DNA from: Flavobacteriales bacterium
Lineage (GTDB): Bacteria > Bacteroidota > Bacteroidia > Flavobacteriales_D > Parvicellaceae
Assembly: GCA_029243225.1 (NCBI GenBank)
Contig: JAQWSL010000024.1
Span: 1 to 33,804, forward strand
Length of the DNA stretch: 33,804 bases
Reading direction: 5' to 3'
Shown: positions 16,366-26,254 of the stretch, piece by piece
Layout of the letters: each line of letters begins with the position of its first letter
Position numbering within the stretch: position 1 is the first letter of the stretch
The notes under the pieces: generated by a model
The model's database searches: none
The model's input: only the letters and a program-made list of their open reading frames with translations
What the model was told of the DNA's origin: nothing
Position numbers and translations under genes: made by a program

Positions 16366-17775
16366 ATGCATAAAGAAGCAGATATTAGAAAACCGTTAAT
16401 TTTAGGTGATAAGACCTATCGTGATATTACAGATGATGTAATAAGACCGATAGAAAGTAAAGCTCCTAGAACTTGGTACATTCTTATTTTAATTGCAGGT
16501 GTTTTAGCTGCATGGGGTATTGGATGTATAATTTATTTATTAGGTACTGGAGTTGGAGTTTGGGGGCTTAACAAAACAGTTGAATGGGCTTGGGACATTA
16601 CCAATTTTGTTTGGTGGGTTGGAATAGGTCACGCAGGAACTTTAATTTCTGCTGTATTGCTTTTATTTCGTCAGAAATGGAGATTCGCAATTAACAGGGC
16701 TGCTGAGGCAATGACCATTTTTGCTGTTATGATGGCAGGTTTATTTCCTTTAATTCATATGGGCAGATTATGGGTTGGGTACTGGGTTTTCCCTTTGCCA
16801 AATCAGTTTGGTTCCATGTGGGTAAACTTCAATTCCCCTCTATTATGGGATGTTTTTGCTATTTCTACTTATTTCTCAGTTTCACTTGTTTTCTGGTACA
16901 TTGGTTTAATTCCTGATTTCGCCACAATAAGAGACAGAGTTACTAAACCATTAGCCAAAAGAGTCTACAGAGTTCTTAGTTTTGGATGGACTGGTAACGC
17001 TAAGGCTTGGAATAGATTTGAATTGGTTTCTCTTGTTCTTGCAGGATTAGCAACCCCTCTAGTGTTTTCTGTTCACTCTATAGTTTCTTTTGATTTTGCC
17101 ACTTCTATTGTTCCTGGCTGGCACACCACAATTTTCCCTCCATATTTTGTCTCTGGAGCGGTTTTTTCTGGATTTGCCATGGTACAAACACTTATGCTGA
17201 TTTTAAGAAAAGCATACAAGCTAGAAGAGTATTTACATGTTAAACACATTGAGTATATGAACATTGTAATAATTGTTACTGGTTCTATTGTTGGAGTTGC
17301 ATATATAACAGAGCTATTTGTTTCTTGGTATTCTGGTGTTGAATACGAAGCCTATGCTTTTCTAAATCGTGCAACAGGACCATATTGGTGGGCTTATGCA
17401 AGTATGATGACTTGTAATGTTATTTCTCCACAACTATTTTGGTTTAAAAAACTCAGAACAAGTTTAATGTTCTCATTCTTCATGTCTATTATCATTAATA
17501 TAGGTATGTGGTTTGAAAGATTTGTAATTATTGTAACATCAATTCACAGAGATTACGTTCCATCTTCTTGGACTTATTTTCACCCTACATGGGTAGATAT
17601 AGGGATATTTATGGGTACAATTGGGATATTCTTTGTTTTATACCTGTTATTTTCTAGATATTTCCCTGTTTTGCCGATAGCAGAGCTAAAAACAATATTA
17701 AAAAGTTCAGGAAAGAACTATAAAGAGAATTATGGTCACGGAAAAGATTATTGGGATAGTCAATCTGAACATTAA
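16366..17775 (+). CDS. actC: Alternative Complex III subunit ActC, NrfD-like quinol-binding membrane protein
   Basis: 469 residues from ATG 16366; an in-frame TTG just before (16363) would add one residue, and the ATG is preferred. About ten hydrophobic helices, with the NrfD/PsrC hallmarks: FVWWVGIGHAGTLISAVLLLF near 85-105 (quinol site and proton path region, described here by landmark), the MGRLW block, VSFDFATS near 245 and VKHIEYMN near 295. It oxidises menaquinol in the cytoplasmic membrane and delivers electrons to ActB. The stop codon overlaps the first possible start of actD by one base (TAATG). Confidence 0.95.
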   Translation: MHKEADIRKPLILGDKTYRDITDDVIRPIESKAPRTWYILILIAGVLAAWGIGCIIYLLGTGVGVWGLNKTVEWAWDITNFVWWVGIGHAGTLISAVLLLFRQKWRFAINRAAEAMTIFAVMMAGLFPLIHMGRLWVGYWVFPLPNQFGSMWVNFNSPLLWDVFAISTYFSVSLVFWYIGLIPDFATIRDRVTKPLAKRVYRVLSFGWTGNAKAWNRFELVSLVLAGLATPLVFSVHSIVSFDFATSIVPGWHTTIFPPYFVSGAVFSGFAMVQTLMLILRKAYKLEEYLHVKHIEYMNIVIIVTGSIVGVAYITELFVSWYSGVEYEAYAFLNRATGPYWWAYASMMTCNVISPQLFWFKKLRTSLMFSFFMSIIINIGMWFERFVIIVTSIHRDYVPSSWTYFHPTWVDIGIFMGTIGIFFVLYLLFSRYFPVLPIAELKTILKSSGKNYKENYGHGKDYWDSQSEH

Positions 17776-17786
17776 TGAAGGAAATT

Positions 17787-18323
17787 ATGGAAGAAAAAGT
17801 TATATATGCAATGTATGAGGATGATGACGTTCTGTTAAATGGCGCTAAAGCTCTTGTTGCAGAAGGTGTTCATATTTCAGATGTATATTCTCCAATGCCT
17901 ATTCATGGCATTGATCCTGTTATTGGTGTTGAGCCAACAAGACTTGGTATTGCTGCATTTTTATACGGTCTTACAGGGACTATGCTAGCAGCAATTGGGT
18001 TAAGGTATTTCATGATTACAGATTGGCCCATGAATATTGGTGGTAAGCCAAGTTTTTCATTACTTGAAAACATACCTTCTTTCATTCCAATATTTTTTGA
18101 ATTTACAGTGCTTTGTGCTGCTCATGGAATGGCAATCACCTATTTGTTGAGAAATAAGACTCTACCAGGAATGCCACCAAGAAACCCAGACCCAAGAACT
18201 ACAGATGATAAATTTGTTATTGAAATAAATGAATCTGAAAACTCTAAACATTCATTAAAGGAAATTACTGCAATGCTTAAGAAAACAGGTGTTGTAGAAA
18301 TGGAAGAAAAGGTAATTAAGTAA
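17787..18323 (+). CDS. actD: Alternative Complex III subunit ActD (DUF3341)
   Basis: 178 residues from ATG 17787; the earlier in-frame ATG at 17775 overlaps the actC stop. The later start is favoured because family members begin near E/NKVIxAxY, as in MEEKVIYAMYEDDD, and an AAGGAA lies just before it. A cytoplasmic alpha-beta region (1-45) has VHISDVYSPMPIHGID, followed by a two-helix hairpin (about 50-75 and 97-118) and the conserved tail PRTTDDKFVIEI. ActD supports the complex on its membrane face; no cofactor is carried. Confidence 0.92.
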   Translation: MEEKVIYAMYEDDDVLLNGAKALVAEGVHISDVYSPMPIHGIDPVIGVEPTRLGIAAFLYGLTGTMLAAIGLRYFMITDWPMNIGGKPSFSLLENIPSFIPIFFEFTVLCAAHGMAITYLLRNKTLPGMPPRNPDPRTTDDKFVIEINESENSKHSLKEITAMLKKTGVVEMEEKVIK

Positions 18324-18339
18324 AAAAGAAAAGGATAAT

Positions 18340-19032
18340 ATGAATTATTTAAATACATATAAATTATCGCTTATTAGTTGTTGTTTAATCTTATTGGTTT
18401 CTTGTGTTAAACATCCAGATAGCCCAGGCTATGAATACATGCCTGATATGTATCGTTCGCAAGCTATAGAAGCTTATGTTGATTATGGATTAGTAGCAGA
18501 CGTTGAACATGAAGAATTGAAAACTACTATTTCTGCTAGAATCCCTGTTGATGGAACTATTCCTTACACTGAAAATAAAGATATGGCATCAATTAATATG
18601 CCTTTTAATTATGGTGATGGTGAACAGGAAAGAATTAGAGCAGGAATTGAGGTTCAAATTCCACAATCATACATCAAGGATTCATTAACAGCTGATTTTA
18701 ATAAGAATGAGGGTAAGAAATTATATGAAATAATGTGTACTCATTGTCACGGTGATAAAGGTGAAGGTAACGGTAAGGTTGTAAAAGCCTCAGGAGACTT
18801 AATTGTGCCACCTTCTTATGTTTCTCTAAAAGATAGAACATTGGGATCAATTTTTCATACGATTACACATGGTAAAAATGCAATGGGGCCTCATGGTTCT
18901 CAAATGAATAAAGATGAGAGATGGAAAGTTGCATTATACGTAAGATCACTACAGAATGGAGGAGATTTATTGTTAAGTGAATTAAACGCTCCTGAGTCAT
19001 CAAATGATGAGGCACAAATGAACGATAATTAA
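18340..19032 (+). CDS. actE: Alternative Complex III subunit ActE, monohaem cytochrome c lipoprotein
   Basis: 230 residues. Signal peptide with lipobox LVSC, Cys22 as lipid anchor. The mature N-terminus has the family motif PGYEYMPDMYRSQAIEAY, then a cytochrome c domain from about 125 with CTHCH (Cys133, Cys136, His137), HGDKGEGNG and a later NAMGPHG providing the candidate axial methionine. It accepts electrons from ActA and may hand them on. It is preceded by AAGGATAAT before the ATG, one of the better ribosome-binding sites of this region. It is 16 bp after actD. Confidence 0.93.
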   Translation: MNYLNTYKLSLISCCLILLVSCVKHPDSPGYEYMPDMYRSQAIEAYVDYGLVADVEHEELKTTISARIPVDGTIPYTENKDMASINMPFNYGDGEQERIRAGIEVQIPQSYIKDSLTADFNKNEGKKLYEIMCTHCHGDKGEGNGKVVKASGDLIVPPSYVSLKDRTLGSIFHTITHGKNAMGPHGSQMNKDERWKVALYVRSLQNGGDLLLSELNAPESSNDEAQMNDN

Positions 19033-19057
19033 TTAGTTGAAAGAAATCAAAATAGAA

Positions 19058-20560
19058 ATGAATTATCAAATTTCAAATAAAGCAAAAAAAGTTACTCTTG
19101 GCTTATCAGCCATAGGACTTGTTATGGTTGTACTTGGTTTTTTTCATCAGAAGGACTATGTATATGCTGATTATGTTAATGAACACGCTTTAACAATAAG
19201 ATATAATGGTGATGCTTCTGATGAGATGCAAAACGATTTAAAAATAGAAATGAATTCTATTCTTAATTCCAAAGGATATAAAGTTGATTTTCATGATGCT
19301 AATCATGACGAGTCTCATAATGAAGGACATGCTTCTCATGGTTTTGAATGGGAAGCTCATATAGAATCAAATCATGAAGGCGAACATGTGAATCATGGTC
19401 ATCATGAAGATATTTCTGCATCTATTGTTGAAATGATTGATTCGGGAGAAATTTCATTCTTTGACACTCATTACAGAAGATTTTGGTCTAATTTATTAGT
19501 TAATGGGTTTTTCTTTTTTGGAATAGCTTTAGGCGCTTTATTTTATTTAGCATTACACTATGCAACTGAATCTGGATGGGGAGTTGTTCTATTAAGAATT
19601 ATGGAAGGAATTATGTCTGCAATGCCTGTTGGAATTGTTGTTTTATTAATTGTTTTCATAGCAGGATCTTTAGGTTTTCATCACATTTATCCTTGGATGG
19701 ATTCAGATGTTATGGACCCAAACAGCAGCCATTTTGATAAATTGATTTATGGTAAAAAAGCATATTTAAATCAACCTTTCTTTTACTTAAGAGTTGTCGC
19801 ATATTTTGCTACTTTCTTTTTATTCATGAAGTGGTTTAAAAAGAAATCTAGACAAGAAGATAACGAAGGTGGAACAGAATCTCATTTTAAAATGTACAGA
19901 AGAGGGGCTTTATTTTTAGTGTTCTTTGCAGTTTTCTCTTCAACTATGGCATGGGATTTCTTAATGTCAATAGATACACATTGGTTTAGTACTCTATATG
20001 GTTGGTATGTTTTTTCTGGTATTTGGTTAAGTGGAATGGTAATGGTCATGATGATTACTTTGTATTTGAGAAAAGGAGGCTATTTACCATTTGTAAAAGA
20101 AAGCCACATTCATGATGTTGGTAAATGGATGTTTGCCTTAAGCTTTTTATGGAGTTATTTGTGGTTCTCTCAATTCATGCTTATTTGGTATTCAAACATT
20201 CCTGAAGAAGTTCAATATTATTTTAGCAGAATCAATGATTATAAGTTCATTTTCTTTGGAACCTTCGTAATTAACTTTGTATTTCCAATGGTGTTTTTAA
20301 TGTCTAGAGACACAAAGAGATCAGCTGGATATTTAATTGTTATTGGTTTAATTATTTTTATTGGTCACTGGCTAGATGTATTTAACTTGGTTATGCCAGG
20401 AACGTTATTTGACCAATGGAATTTTGGTTTATTAGAGATAGGAATGTTTTTAATGTTCTTAGGTATATTTGTTTATACTGTTCTTAAAGCCATAGGTAAA
20501 TCACCTCTGCTTCAAAAAAATCACCCATTTTTAGAAGAGAGTAAACATCATGAATTTTAA
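19058..20560 (+). CDS. actF: Alternative Complex III subunit ActF, NrfD-like membrane protein with His-rich loop
   Basis: 500 residues from ATG 19058; a TTG at 19037 in frame is possible but less likely. First helix about 12-29, then a long periplasmic segment (30-140), then about nine helices with the NrfD-like FYLRVVAYFATFFLFMKW and ending after a short tail EESKHHEF. ActF is the second membrane quinol-oxidoreductase-like subunit, thought to help in energy coupling. The odd part is residues 79-119 with 11 histidines in 41 residues, alternating with Asp and Glu, which looks like a metal-binding loop. It lies in the operon between actE and coxB. Confidence 0.93.
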   Translation: MNYQISNKAKKVTLGLSAIGLVMVVLGFFHQKDYVYADYVNEHALTIRYNGDASDEMQNDLKIEMNSILNSKGYKVDFHDANHDESHNEGHASHGFEWEAHIESNHEGEHVNHGHHEDISASIVEMIDSGEISFFDTHYRRFWSNLLVNGFFFFGIALGALFYLALHYATESGWGVVLLRIMEGIMSAMPVGIVVLLIVFIAGSLGFHHIYPWMDSDVMDPNSSHFDKLIYGKKAYLNQPFFYLRVVAYFATFFLFMKWFKKKSRQEDNEGGTESHFKMYRRGALFLVFFAVFSSTMAWDFLMSIDTHWFSTLYGWYVFSGIWLSGMVMVMMITLYLRKGGYLPFVKESHIHDVGKWMFALSFLWSYLWFSQFMLIWYSNIPEEVQYYFSRINDYKFIFFGTFVINFVFPMVFLMSRDTKRSAGYLIVIGLIIFIGHWLDVFNLVMPGTLFDQWNFGLLEIGMFLMFLGIFVYTVLKAIGKSPLLQKNHPFLEESKHHEF

Positions 20561-20584
20561 AAAATAAAGGAATAATTAATTCTC

Positions 20585-21844
20585 ATGGAAAATAAATTTA
20601 TTATAGTTGTAGTTGTTGCCCTTTTCATAATTGCTTTAATGCAATTAATGAAAGTATATGATCTTGCGGCAAAGATTAGAGGAGAAAAGTCTGAAGAGAA
20701 AGTTACTAGAGGAGAAAACATCTTTAATGCCAACATGTTAATTGTTTTTATGCTAACCTATTTTGGTTTTATAATATGGTTAATATTTAAGTATGGAATG
20801 AACGGTGGTTTATTTGATGCTGCTTCAGTTCATGGACAAGAGATTGATTCATTGTTGTTGTTTAACTGGTGGGTTATTCTACCTGTATTCTTTTTAACCA
20901 ACGGTGTTCTTTTTGTGTTTTCTTGGAAATATTATTACAGACAGGAACGTAAAGCTTTATATTTTCCTCACGATAATAGGTTAGAATTAATTTGGACAAT
21001 TGTTCCTGCTGTTGCTCTTTCTGCAATCGTAATATATGGCTTAAAAACATGGAATGACATTATGTTTAACGACCAAGAAGGAGCCAAGGTAGTCGAAGTT
21101 TATGGATTCCAATTTGGATGGTGGACTAGATATTCTGGAGACGATAATGTTTTGGGAAAGGCAGACTACAAACTTATCACGGCTTCAAATCCACTGGGTG
21201 TTATTACATCTGAAAACATTCAAAATTCGTACAATTATTTAGACGGAGAAGTTGAGAAAATTAATTTATTACTTTCCGAATCTAAAAATGATGAAGGTGA
21301 ATACTTTTTAAGTGCCAACAATGTTGATTCTCTAATAGGTAGAATGGAAAGGTTTAAAAGACAGAAATATAGAATAAAGTCTGCAATCGATAGAGGTGAT
21401 CAAAATGATTCTGTCTATAAATCTGCGAATGACGATGTTTTGGTTCAAGAACTTCATCTAATTAAAGATCAACCCTATGCTATGAAATTTAGGTCTAAAG
21501 ATGTTATTCATTGTCCATGGGTTCCTCATTTGAGAATGCAGATTAATGCAGTTCCTGGAATGGAAACAAGCTTTAATTTCACTCCTACTACAACCACACA
21601 AGAAATGCGAGCTAAGCCAGAAGTTATTGAGCATTACAGGGTAATTAATGAAATTCATAATGAAAGGTTAAAAAAGTTGGGTGAAAAGGAAGAGAAAGTA
21701 GAGTTTAACTACCTTCTTATGTGTAATAAAATTTGTGGTGCAGCTCACTCAAATATGAAAATGGATGTAGTAATTGAAACAGCAGAAGAGTTTAATTCAT
21801 GGATTGCTGAAAAGCAAACATATGCACAAAAGGCATCAGAATAA
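20585..21844 (+). CDS. coxB: Cytochrome c oxidase subunit II
   Basis: 419 residues. Four hydrophobic stretches (about 5-24, 52-70, 94-114, 136-157) precede a periplasmic cupredoxin domain. The CuA ligands are all visible: His309 in DVIHCPWVPHLRMQINAVPGM (given as landmark), and C380-N-K-I-C384-G-A-A-H388-S-N-M391. Between the first strand and the His region is a charged helical insert (about 206-284) that lengthens the protein beyond the usual form. It receives electrons from cytochrome c or directly from Alternative Complex III, and passes them to subunit I. Preceded by a 24-bp gap after actF. Confidence 0.95.
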   Translation: MENKFIIVVVVALFIIALMQLMKVYDLAAKIRGEKSEEKVTRGENIFNANMLIVFMLTYFGFIIWLIFKYGMNGGLFDAASVHGQEIDSLLLFNWWVILPVFFLTNGVLFVFSWKYYYRQERKALYFPHDNRLELIWTIVPAVALSAIVIYGLKTWNDIMFNDQEGAKVVEVYGFQFGWWTRYSGDDNVLGKADYKLITASNPLGVITSENIQNSYNYLDGEVEKINLLLSESKNDEGEYFLSANNVDSLIGRMERFKRQKYRIKSAIDRGDQNDSVYKSANDDVLVQELHLIKDQPYAMKFRSKDVIHCPWVPHLRMQINAVPGMETSFNFTPTTTTQEMRAKPEVIEHYRVINEIHNERLKKLGEKEEKVEFNYLLMCNKICGAAHSNMKMDVVIETAEEFNSWIAEKQTYAQKASE

Positions 21845-21870
21845 TTAATTTATAGAAAAAAAGTAACGTT

Positions 21871-23637
21871 ATGGCGCACGATGCACATGATCATCATCAC
21901 AAAGAAAGTTTTATAACTAAGTATATTTTTACTCAAGATCATAAAATGATTGGTAAGCAGTATCTTGTTACTGCAATTATAATGGGTGGTATTGGAATAG
22001 CTTTATCAGCCTTGTTTAGACTAAAATTAGGATGGCCTGATGATAAATTCCCTTTATTAGAATCAATATTAGGCTCTGATGCAGCACCTGATGGTCTTCT
22101 TGATAGTAACTGGTACTTAGGTCTTGTTACTTTACATGGAACGATAATGGTTTTCTTCGTATTGACCGGAGGATTGTCTGGTACTTTTTCTAATTTGCTA
22201 ATTCCACTTCAAATTGGAGCTAGAGATATGGCTTCAGGACTCCTTAACATGATAGCTTATTGGTTGTTCTTTATATCTAGTTCTTTAATGGCAGCTTCAC
22301 TTTTTATTGAAACTGGTCCAGCTATGGCAGGATGGACGGTATATCCACCTTTAAGTGTTTTAGAAGAGTTTCAACCAGGTTCGGGACTTGGCATGACTCT
22401 TTGGTTGTTATCTATGGCTGTATTTATTGCTTCTTCTTTAATTGGTGGTATTAACTACATAGTAACAATTCTTAACCTTAGAACAAAAGGAATGACAATG
22501 ACTCGTTTACCTTTAACCATTTGGGCATTTTTTATAACTGCTATTCTAGGTGTTCTTTCTTTTCCTGTTCTTCTTTCTTGTGCTGTTTTGTTGTTAATGG
22601 ATAGAGGTTTTGGAACTAGTTTTTACATGAGTGATATTGTTACTTCTTCTGGGGCTCTTGATGCTACTGGAGGAAGTCCAATTTTATATGAGCATCTGTT
22701 TTGGTTTTTAGGACATCCTGAAGTATATATTATTCTTTTACCAGCACTTGGTATTACATCTGAAGTTATTTCTACTCTAAGTAGAAAACCAATTTTTGGA
22801 TACAGAGCTATGATTGGTTCTATGCTTGCTATTGGTTTTCTTTCATTTATTGTTTGGGGACATCATATGTTTATGACTGGAATGAATCCTTTCTTAGGGG
22901 GTGTATTTACGTTTACAACACTTTTAATAGCAATTCCATCTGCAGTTAAAGTTTTTAACTATATAACAACTATTTGGAAGGGGAATGTCATTATGACTCC
23001 TGCAATGTTGTTTTCTATAGGTTCAGTTTCTACATTTATTTCTGGTGGTATTACGGGCATAATTTTAGCAGATTCTGCCTTAGATATTTCTCAACATGAC
23101 ACATATTTTGTTGTTGGGCACTTTCATATAGTAATGGGAATGACGGCTATTCTTGCAATGTTTGCTGGTGTTTATCATTGGTTTCCAAAGCTTTATGGAA
23201 AGATGATGAACCTTAGAATGGGTATGGTTCATTTTTGGTTCACTATTGTTTGTGGCTATGGAGTGTTTATACCTATGCACTTTCTTGGTGAGGGTGGCAT
23301 GCCAAGAAGGTATTATGAGAATACAAACTTTCCTATGTTTGATCACTTTTTAGATCTCAATGTTTTAATATCTATTTTCGCTACTATTGGAGTTATAGCT
23401 CAAGTTATATTCTTTTTTAACTTCATCTATAGTTCTTTTAGAGGGCCAAAAGCTTCTCAAAATCCATGGAATGCAAATTCTTTAGAATGGACAACTCCTG
23501 TCGAGCATATTCACGGTAACTGGTATGGTGAATTACCTGTTGTTTATCGTTGGCCATATGATTACAGTAAACCTGGAAAAGAAAATGATTTTGTCCCACA
23601 AAATGTGCCGTTAGATGCTGATGAAGAAGAACATTAA
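21871..23637 (+). CDS. coxA: Cytochrome c oxidase subunit I
   Basis: 588 residues, about twelve membrane helices, N-terminus rich in His (MAHDAHDHHHKE). Haem a ligands His89 (TLHGTIMVF) and His419, haem a3 ligand His417 (VGHFHIVMG), CuB ligands His282, His331 and His332, and the crosslinked Tyr286 in GHPEVY are all in place, so this is a complete A-type haem-copper oxidase core that reduces oxygen to water and pumps protons. The last gene of the act-cox operon, with a terminator 26 bp after its stop. Genes for subunits III and IV and haem A synthesis do not follow. Confidence 0.96.
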   Translation: MAHDAHDHHHKESFITKYIFTQDHKMIGKQYLVTAIIMGGIGIALSALFRLKLGWPDDKFPLLESILGSDAAPDGLLDSNWYLGLVTLHGTIMVFFVLTGGLSGTFSNLLIPLQIGARDMASGLLNMIAYWLFFISSSLMAASLFIETGPAMAGWTVYPPLSVLEEFQPGSGLGMTLWLLSMAVFIASSLIGGINYIVTILNLRTKGMTMTRLPLTIWAFFITAILGVLSFPVLLSCAVLLLMDRGFGTSFYMSDIVTSSGALDATGGSPILYEHLFWFLGHPEVYIILLPALGITSEVISTLSRKPIFGYRAMIGSMLAIGFLSFIVWGHHMFMTGMNPFLGGVFTFTTLLIAIPSAVKVFNYITTIWKGNVIMTPAMLFSIGSVSTFISGGITGIILADSALDISQHDTYFVVGHFHIVMGMTAILAMFAGVYHWFPKLYGKMMNLRMGMVHFWFTIVCGYGVFIPMHFLGEGGMPRRYYENTNFPMFDHFLDLNVLISIFATIGVIAQVIFFFNFIYSSFRGPKASQNPWNANSLEWTTPVEHIHGNWYGELPVVYRWPYDYSKPGKENDFVPQNVPLDADEEEH

Positions 23638-24277
23638 TAACTTTTTTATTTATAAAATATTCAGTCCGTACCCAACACTTGTACGGACTTTTTTTTTAGC
23701 AATATTTTTTAATTTATTTAGTATAAACTTTAGTGCACAGTTTATAGATTCAATTTCAGAAAATATTTACAGTAACTCTGTTTTTTTTATTAAAATAGAT
23801 ACACGAGGATCTTTTGTTTCAAATAGACATGTAAGAATAAATGGAATTAAAGGGGGAGTGTGTTTTAATGAACAATTAAAAATTGGTGTAGGATATAATT
23901 GGCTTAAAACAAACTATCTGCCTATATATAATGGCGAAAATGTAAATTTAAAAAGTCATAACGTCTCAACATTTGTAGACTATATTTTTATTAAAAAAAA
24001 GCCTTTTGAATTTAATGCTAATGTTCAAATTGCAATTGGAAATGTTCAGTATAAGCAGAATCAAATTAGGCTTGCAAATTCTATTGCTTTTTTTTATGAG
24101 CAATCAATAACTGCTGAATATAGAGTGTTAAAATATTTAGGTCTTGGTTTTGGCTTAGGCTATCGTTTTGTTGTTTATAATAAAACAGCTATTAATGAAA
24201 AGTTATCTGCCCCTGTTTATATTGCTAGATTAAAATTGTATTTTGGTGATATCTATAAAGATTTGAAAGAAAAGTAA
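23621..24277 (+). CDS. Secreted hypothetical protein, outer-membrane beta-barrel-like
   Basis: 218 residues from ATG 23621; another in-frame ATG is at 23615. Both lie inside coxA, and the frame reads through the coxA terminator, giving an unusual N-terminus with SPYPTLVRT before the hydrophobic stretch ([17 protein letters not shown]) of the signal peptide. There is no ATG, GTG or TTG in this frame downstream before the signal peptide, so the start is uncertain. The mature part alternates polar and hydrophobic residues ([32 protein letters not shown]), as in small outer-membrane barrels, and ends [18 protein letters not shown] do not recognise a family. It is 25 bp before ruvB. The frame is intact, so I call it a gene. 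Confidence 0.6.
   Translation: MKKNINNFFIYKIFSPYPTLVRTFFLAIFFNLFSINFSAQFIDSISENIYSNSVFFIKIDTRGSFVSNRHVRINGIKGGVCFNEQLKIGVGYNWLKTNYLPIYNGENVNLKSHNVSTFVDYIFIKKKPFEFNANVQIAIGNVQYKQNQIRLANSIAFFYEQSITAEYRVLKYLGLGFGLGYRFVVYNKTAINEKLSAPVYIARLKLYFGDIYKDLKEK
23663..23697 (+). terminator. Intrinsic terminator of the act-cox operon
   Basis: Perfect 9-bp stem AGTCCGTAC / GTACGGACT with a 9-base loop, followed by eight further T. Strong on the plus strand. It lies within the open frame of the next gene. Confidence 0.85.
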
Positions 24278-24302
24278 TTGTAACGCTTTATATATTTATA
24301 AA

Positions 24303-25325
24303 ATGATTGAAGAATATGATTTAAGGGGAGAAAATAATGAAGAGTCAGAAAAAGAGTTGGAGCAAGTATTAAGACCACAATTGTTCCAAGATTTTTCAGG
24401 TCAACATAAAATTATTGAGAATCTTCAAATATTTGTTAAAGCAGCAAAACTTAGAGAAGAATCACTCGATCATGTTCTTTTACATGGTCCTCCGGGATTA
24501 GGTAAAACAACATTGGCACACATTATAGCTAATGAATTGGATGTTGAATTTAAAGTTACATCAGGACCAGTTCTGGATAAACCTGGCGATTTAGCTGGAT
24601 TGTTAACTAATTTACAATCAGGGGATGTATTGTTTATAGATGAGATACATCGATTAAGTCCTGTAATCGAGGAGTATTTATATTCAGCAATGGAAGATTA
24701 TAAAATTGACATTGTTATTGATACAGGACCAAACGCAAGAACTGTTCAAATAGAATTAAATCCTTTTACTTTAATAGGGGCAACTACTAGAAGTGGAATG
24801 CTTACAGCACCATTAAGGGCTAGATTTGGAATAAGTGCAAGGTTACAATACTACGACTCTTCAATACTTCAAAATATTGTAGAAAGATCAGCTAGTATTT
24901 TAACAATTCCTATTGAAACTTCTGCGGCAAGAGAAATTGCTAGAAGAAGTAGGGGAACACCTAGAATTGCAAATGCCCTATTAAGAAGAGTTAGAGATTA
25001 CGCTCAGGTCAAGGGTGATGGTACAATTAACCCTAAAATAACGGAAACAGCTTTAACTGCTCTCAATGTTGACAAGAGTGGATTAGATGAAATGGACAAT
25101 AAAATTTTACTGTCAATTATTGAAAAATATAAAGGGGGCCCTGTAGGGCTAACAACAATAGCCACTGTGGTTGGAGAGCAGCCAGGCACCTTAGAAGAAG
25201 TATATGAGCCTTTTCTTGTACAAGAGGGTTACATAGTTAGAACACCAAGGGGAAGGAAAGTTACTGAATTAGCCTATAAACACTTCAACTTAAAACCAGG
25301 ATTAAGACAAGGAGAAATGTTTTAA
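24303..25325 (+). CDS. ruvB: Holliday junction branch migration DNA helicase RuvB
   Basis: 340 residues, normal length. AAA+ motor that drives branch migration with RuvA. Walker A GPPGLGKT (62-69), Walker B FIDEIHRL (Asp113-Glu114), sensor 1 GATTRSGML, then APLRARFGI with the arginine finger, and a C-terminal winged-helix domain with [10 protein letters not shown]-like residues. The N-terminus [12 protein letters not shown] is typical. It ends in TAATG with queG starting one base before the end. Confidence 0.97.
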   Translation: MIEEYDLRGENNEESEKELEQVLRPQLFQDFSGQHKIIENLQIFVKAAKLREESLDHVLLHGPPGLGKTTLAHIIANELDVEFKVTSGPVLDKPGDLAGLLTNLQSGDVLFIDEIHRLSPVIEEYLYSAMEDYKIDIVIDTGPNARTVQIELNPFTLIGATTRSGMLTAPLRARFGISARLQYYDSSILQNIVERSASILTIPIETSAAREIARRSRGTPRIANALLRRVRDYAQVKGDGTINPKITETALTALNVDKSGLDEMDNKILLSIIEKYKGGPVGLTTIATVVGEQPGTLEEVYEPFLVQEGYIVRTPRGRKVTELAYKHFNLKPGLRQGEMF

Positions 25326-26254
25326 TGAATAAGCCTTTAATTACTCAGAGAATTAAGCAAAAAGCTTTTGAATTAGGATTTTCGTTTGCAGGAATTTCAA
25401 GAGCTGAATTTCTTGAAAATGAAGCTAGAGATTTAGAAAAATGGTTAAGTGAAAATCGTCATGGTAAGATGGCTTATATGGAAAATTATTTCGATAAAAG
25501 AACAGACCCTAGACTATTGGTTGATAACGCAAAATCAGTAATAACGGTGTTACAAAATTATTATTCGACTTCAAAACAACATGATAAGAATGCACCTAAA
25601 ATATCCATGTATGCTCTTGGTAAAGATTACCATTTTGTAATTAGAGATAAATTAAATAGACTTCATGATTTTATTAAAGATGAAATTGGTGATGTAAATG
25701 CAAGAGGCTTTGTTGATTCTGCTCCAGTAATGGATAAGGTTTGGGCTAAAAAAGGTGGCTTAGGATGGATAGGCAAGCACACCAATCTAATAAATAAAAA
25801 GCAAGGCTCTTATTTTTTCATAGGTGAACTAATTGTTGATTTGGAATTAGAATATGATGGGCCTGTTAAGGACTTCTGTGGAACTTGCACAAAATGTATA
25901 GATGCCTGCCCAACAAATGCAATTATTCAGCCTTATAAACTAGATGCTTCAAAATGTATTTCATACTTAACTATTGAGCTGAAAGATGAATTATTTCCTA
26001 GAGAATTCAAGGGGAAAATGGAGAATTGGATGTTTGGTTGTGATGTATGTCAAGAAGTTTGCCCTTGGAATAAGTTTTCAATACAACACAAAGAACCACA
26101 GTTTAACCCAAACCTTAAAATGCTTCAGGTTGATAAAAAACAATGGGATGAATTGTCAAAAGAAACATTTAATGAACTGTTCAAAAAATCTGCAATTAAA
26201 AGAACAAAATTCGAAGGTTTAAAAAGAAATATTAAATTTTTAAAGAACAATTAA
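25325..26254 (+). CDS. queG: Epoxyqueuosine reductase QueG
   Basis: 309 residues. Reduces epoxyqueuosine to queuosine at the wobble base of tRNA, using cobalamin and two 4Fe-4S clusters. The catalytic Asp131 is in [23 protein letters not shown] follows. First cluster cysteines 185, 188, 191, 195 ([12 protein letters not shown]) and second cluster 239, 242, 246 ([11 protein letters not shown]) with Cys211. Overlaps ruvB by one base. Its TAA (26252-26254) overlaps the stop of the small convergent gene. Confidence 0.96.
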   Translation: MNKPLITQRIKQKAFELGFSFAGISRAEFLENEARDLEKWLSENRHGKMAYMENYFDKRTDPRLLVDNAKSVITVLQNYYSTSKQHDKNAPKISMYALGKDYHFVIRDKLNRLHDFIKDEIGDVNARGFVDSAPVMDKVWAKKGGLGWIGKHTNLINKKQGSYFFIGELIVDLELEYDGPVKDFCGTCTKCIDACPTNAIIQPYKLDASKCISYLTIELKDELFPREFKGKMENWMFGCDVCQEVCPWNKFSIQHKEPQFNPNLKMLQVDKKQWDELSKETFNELFKKSAIKRTKFEGLKRNIKFLKNN

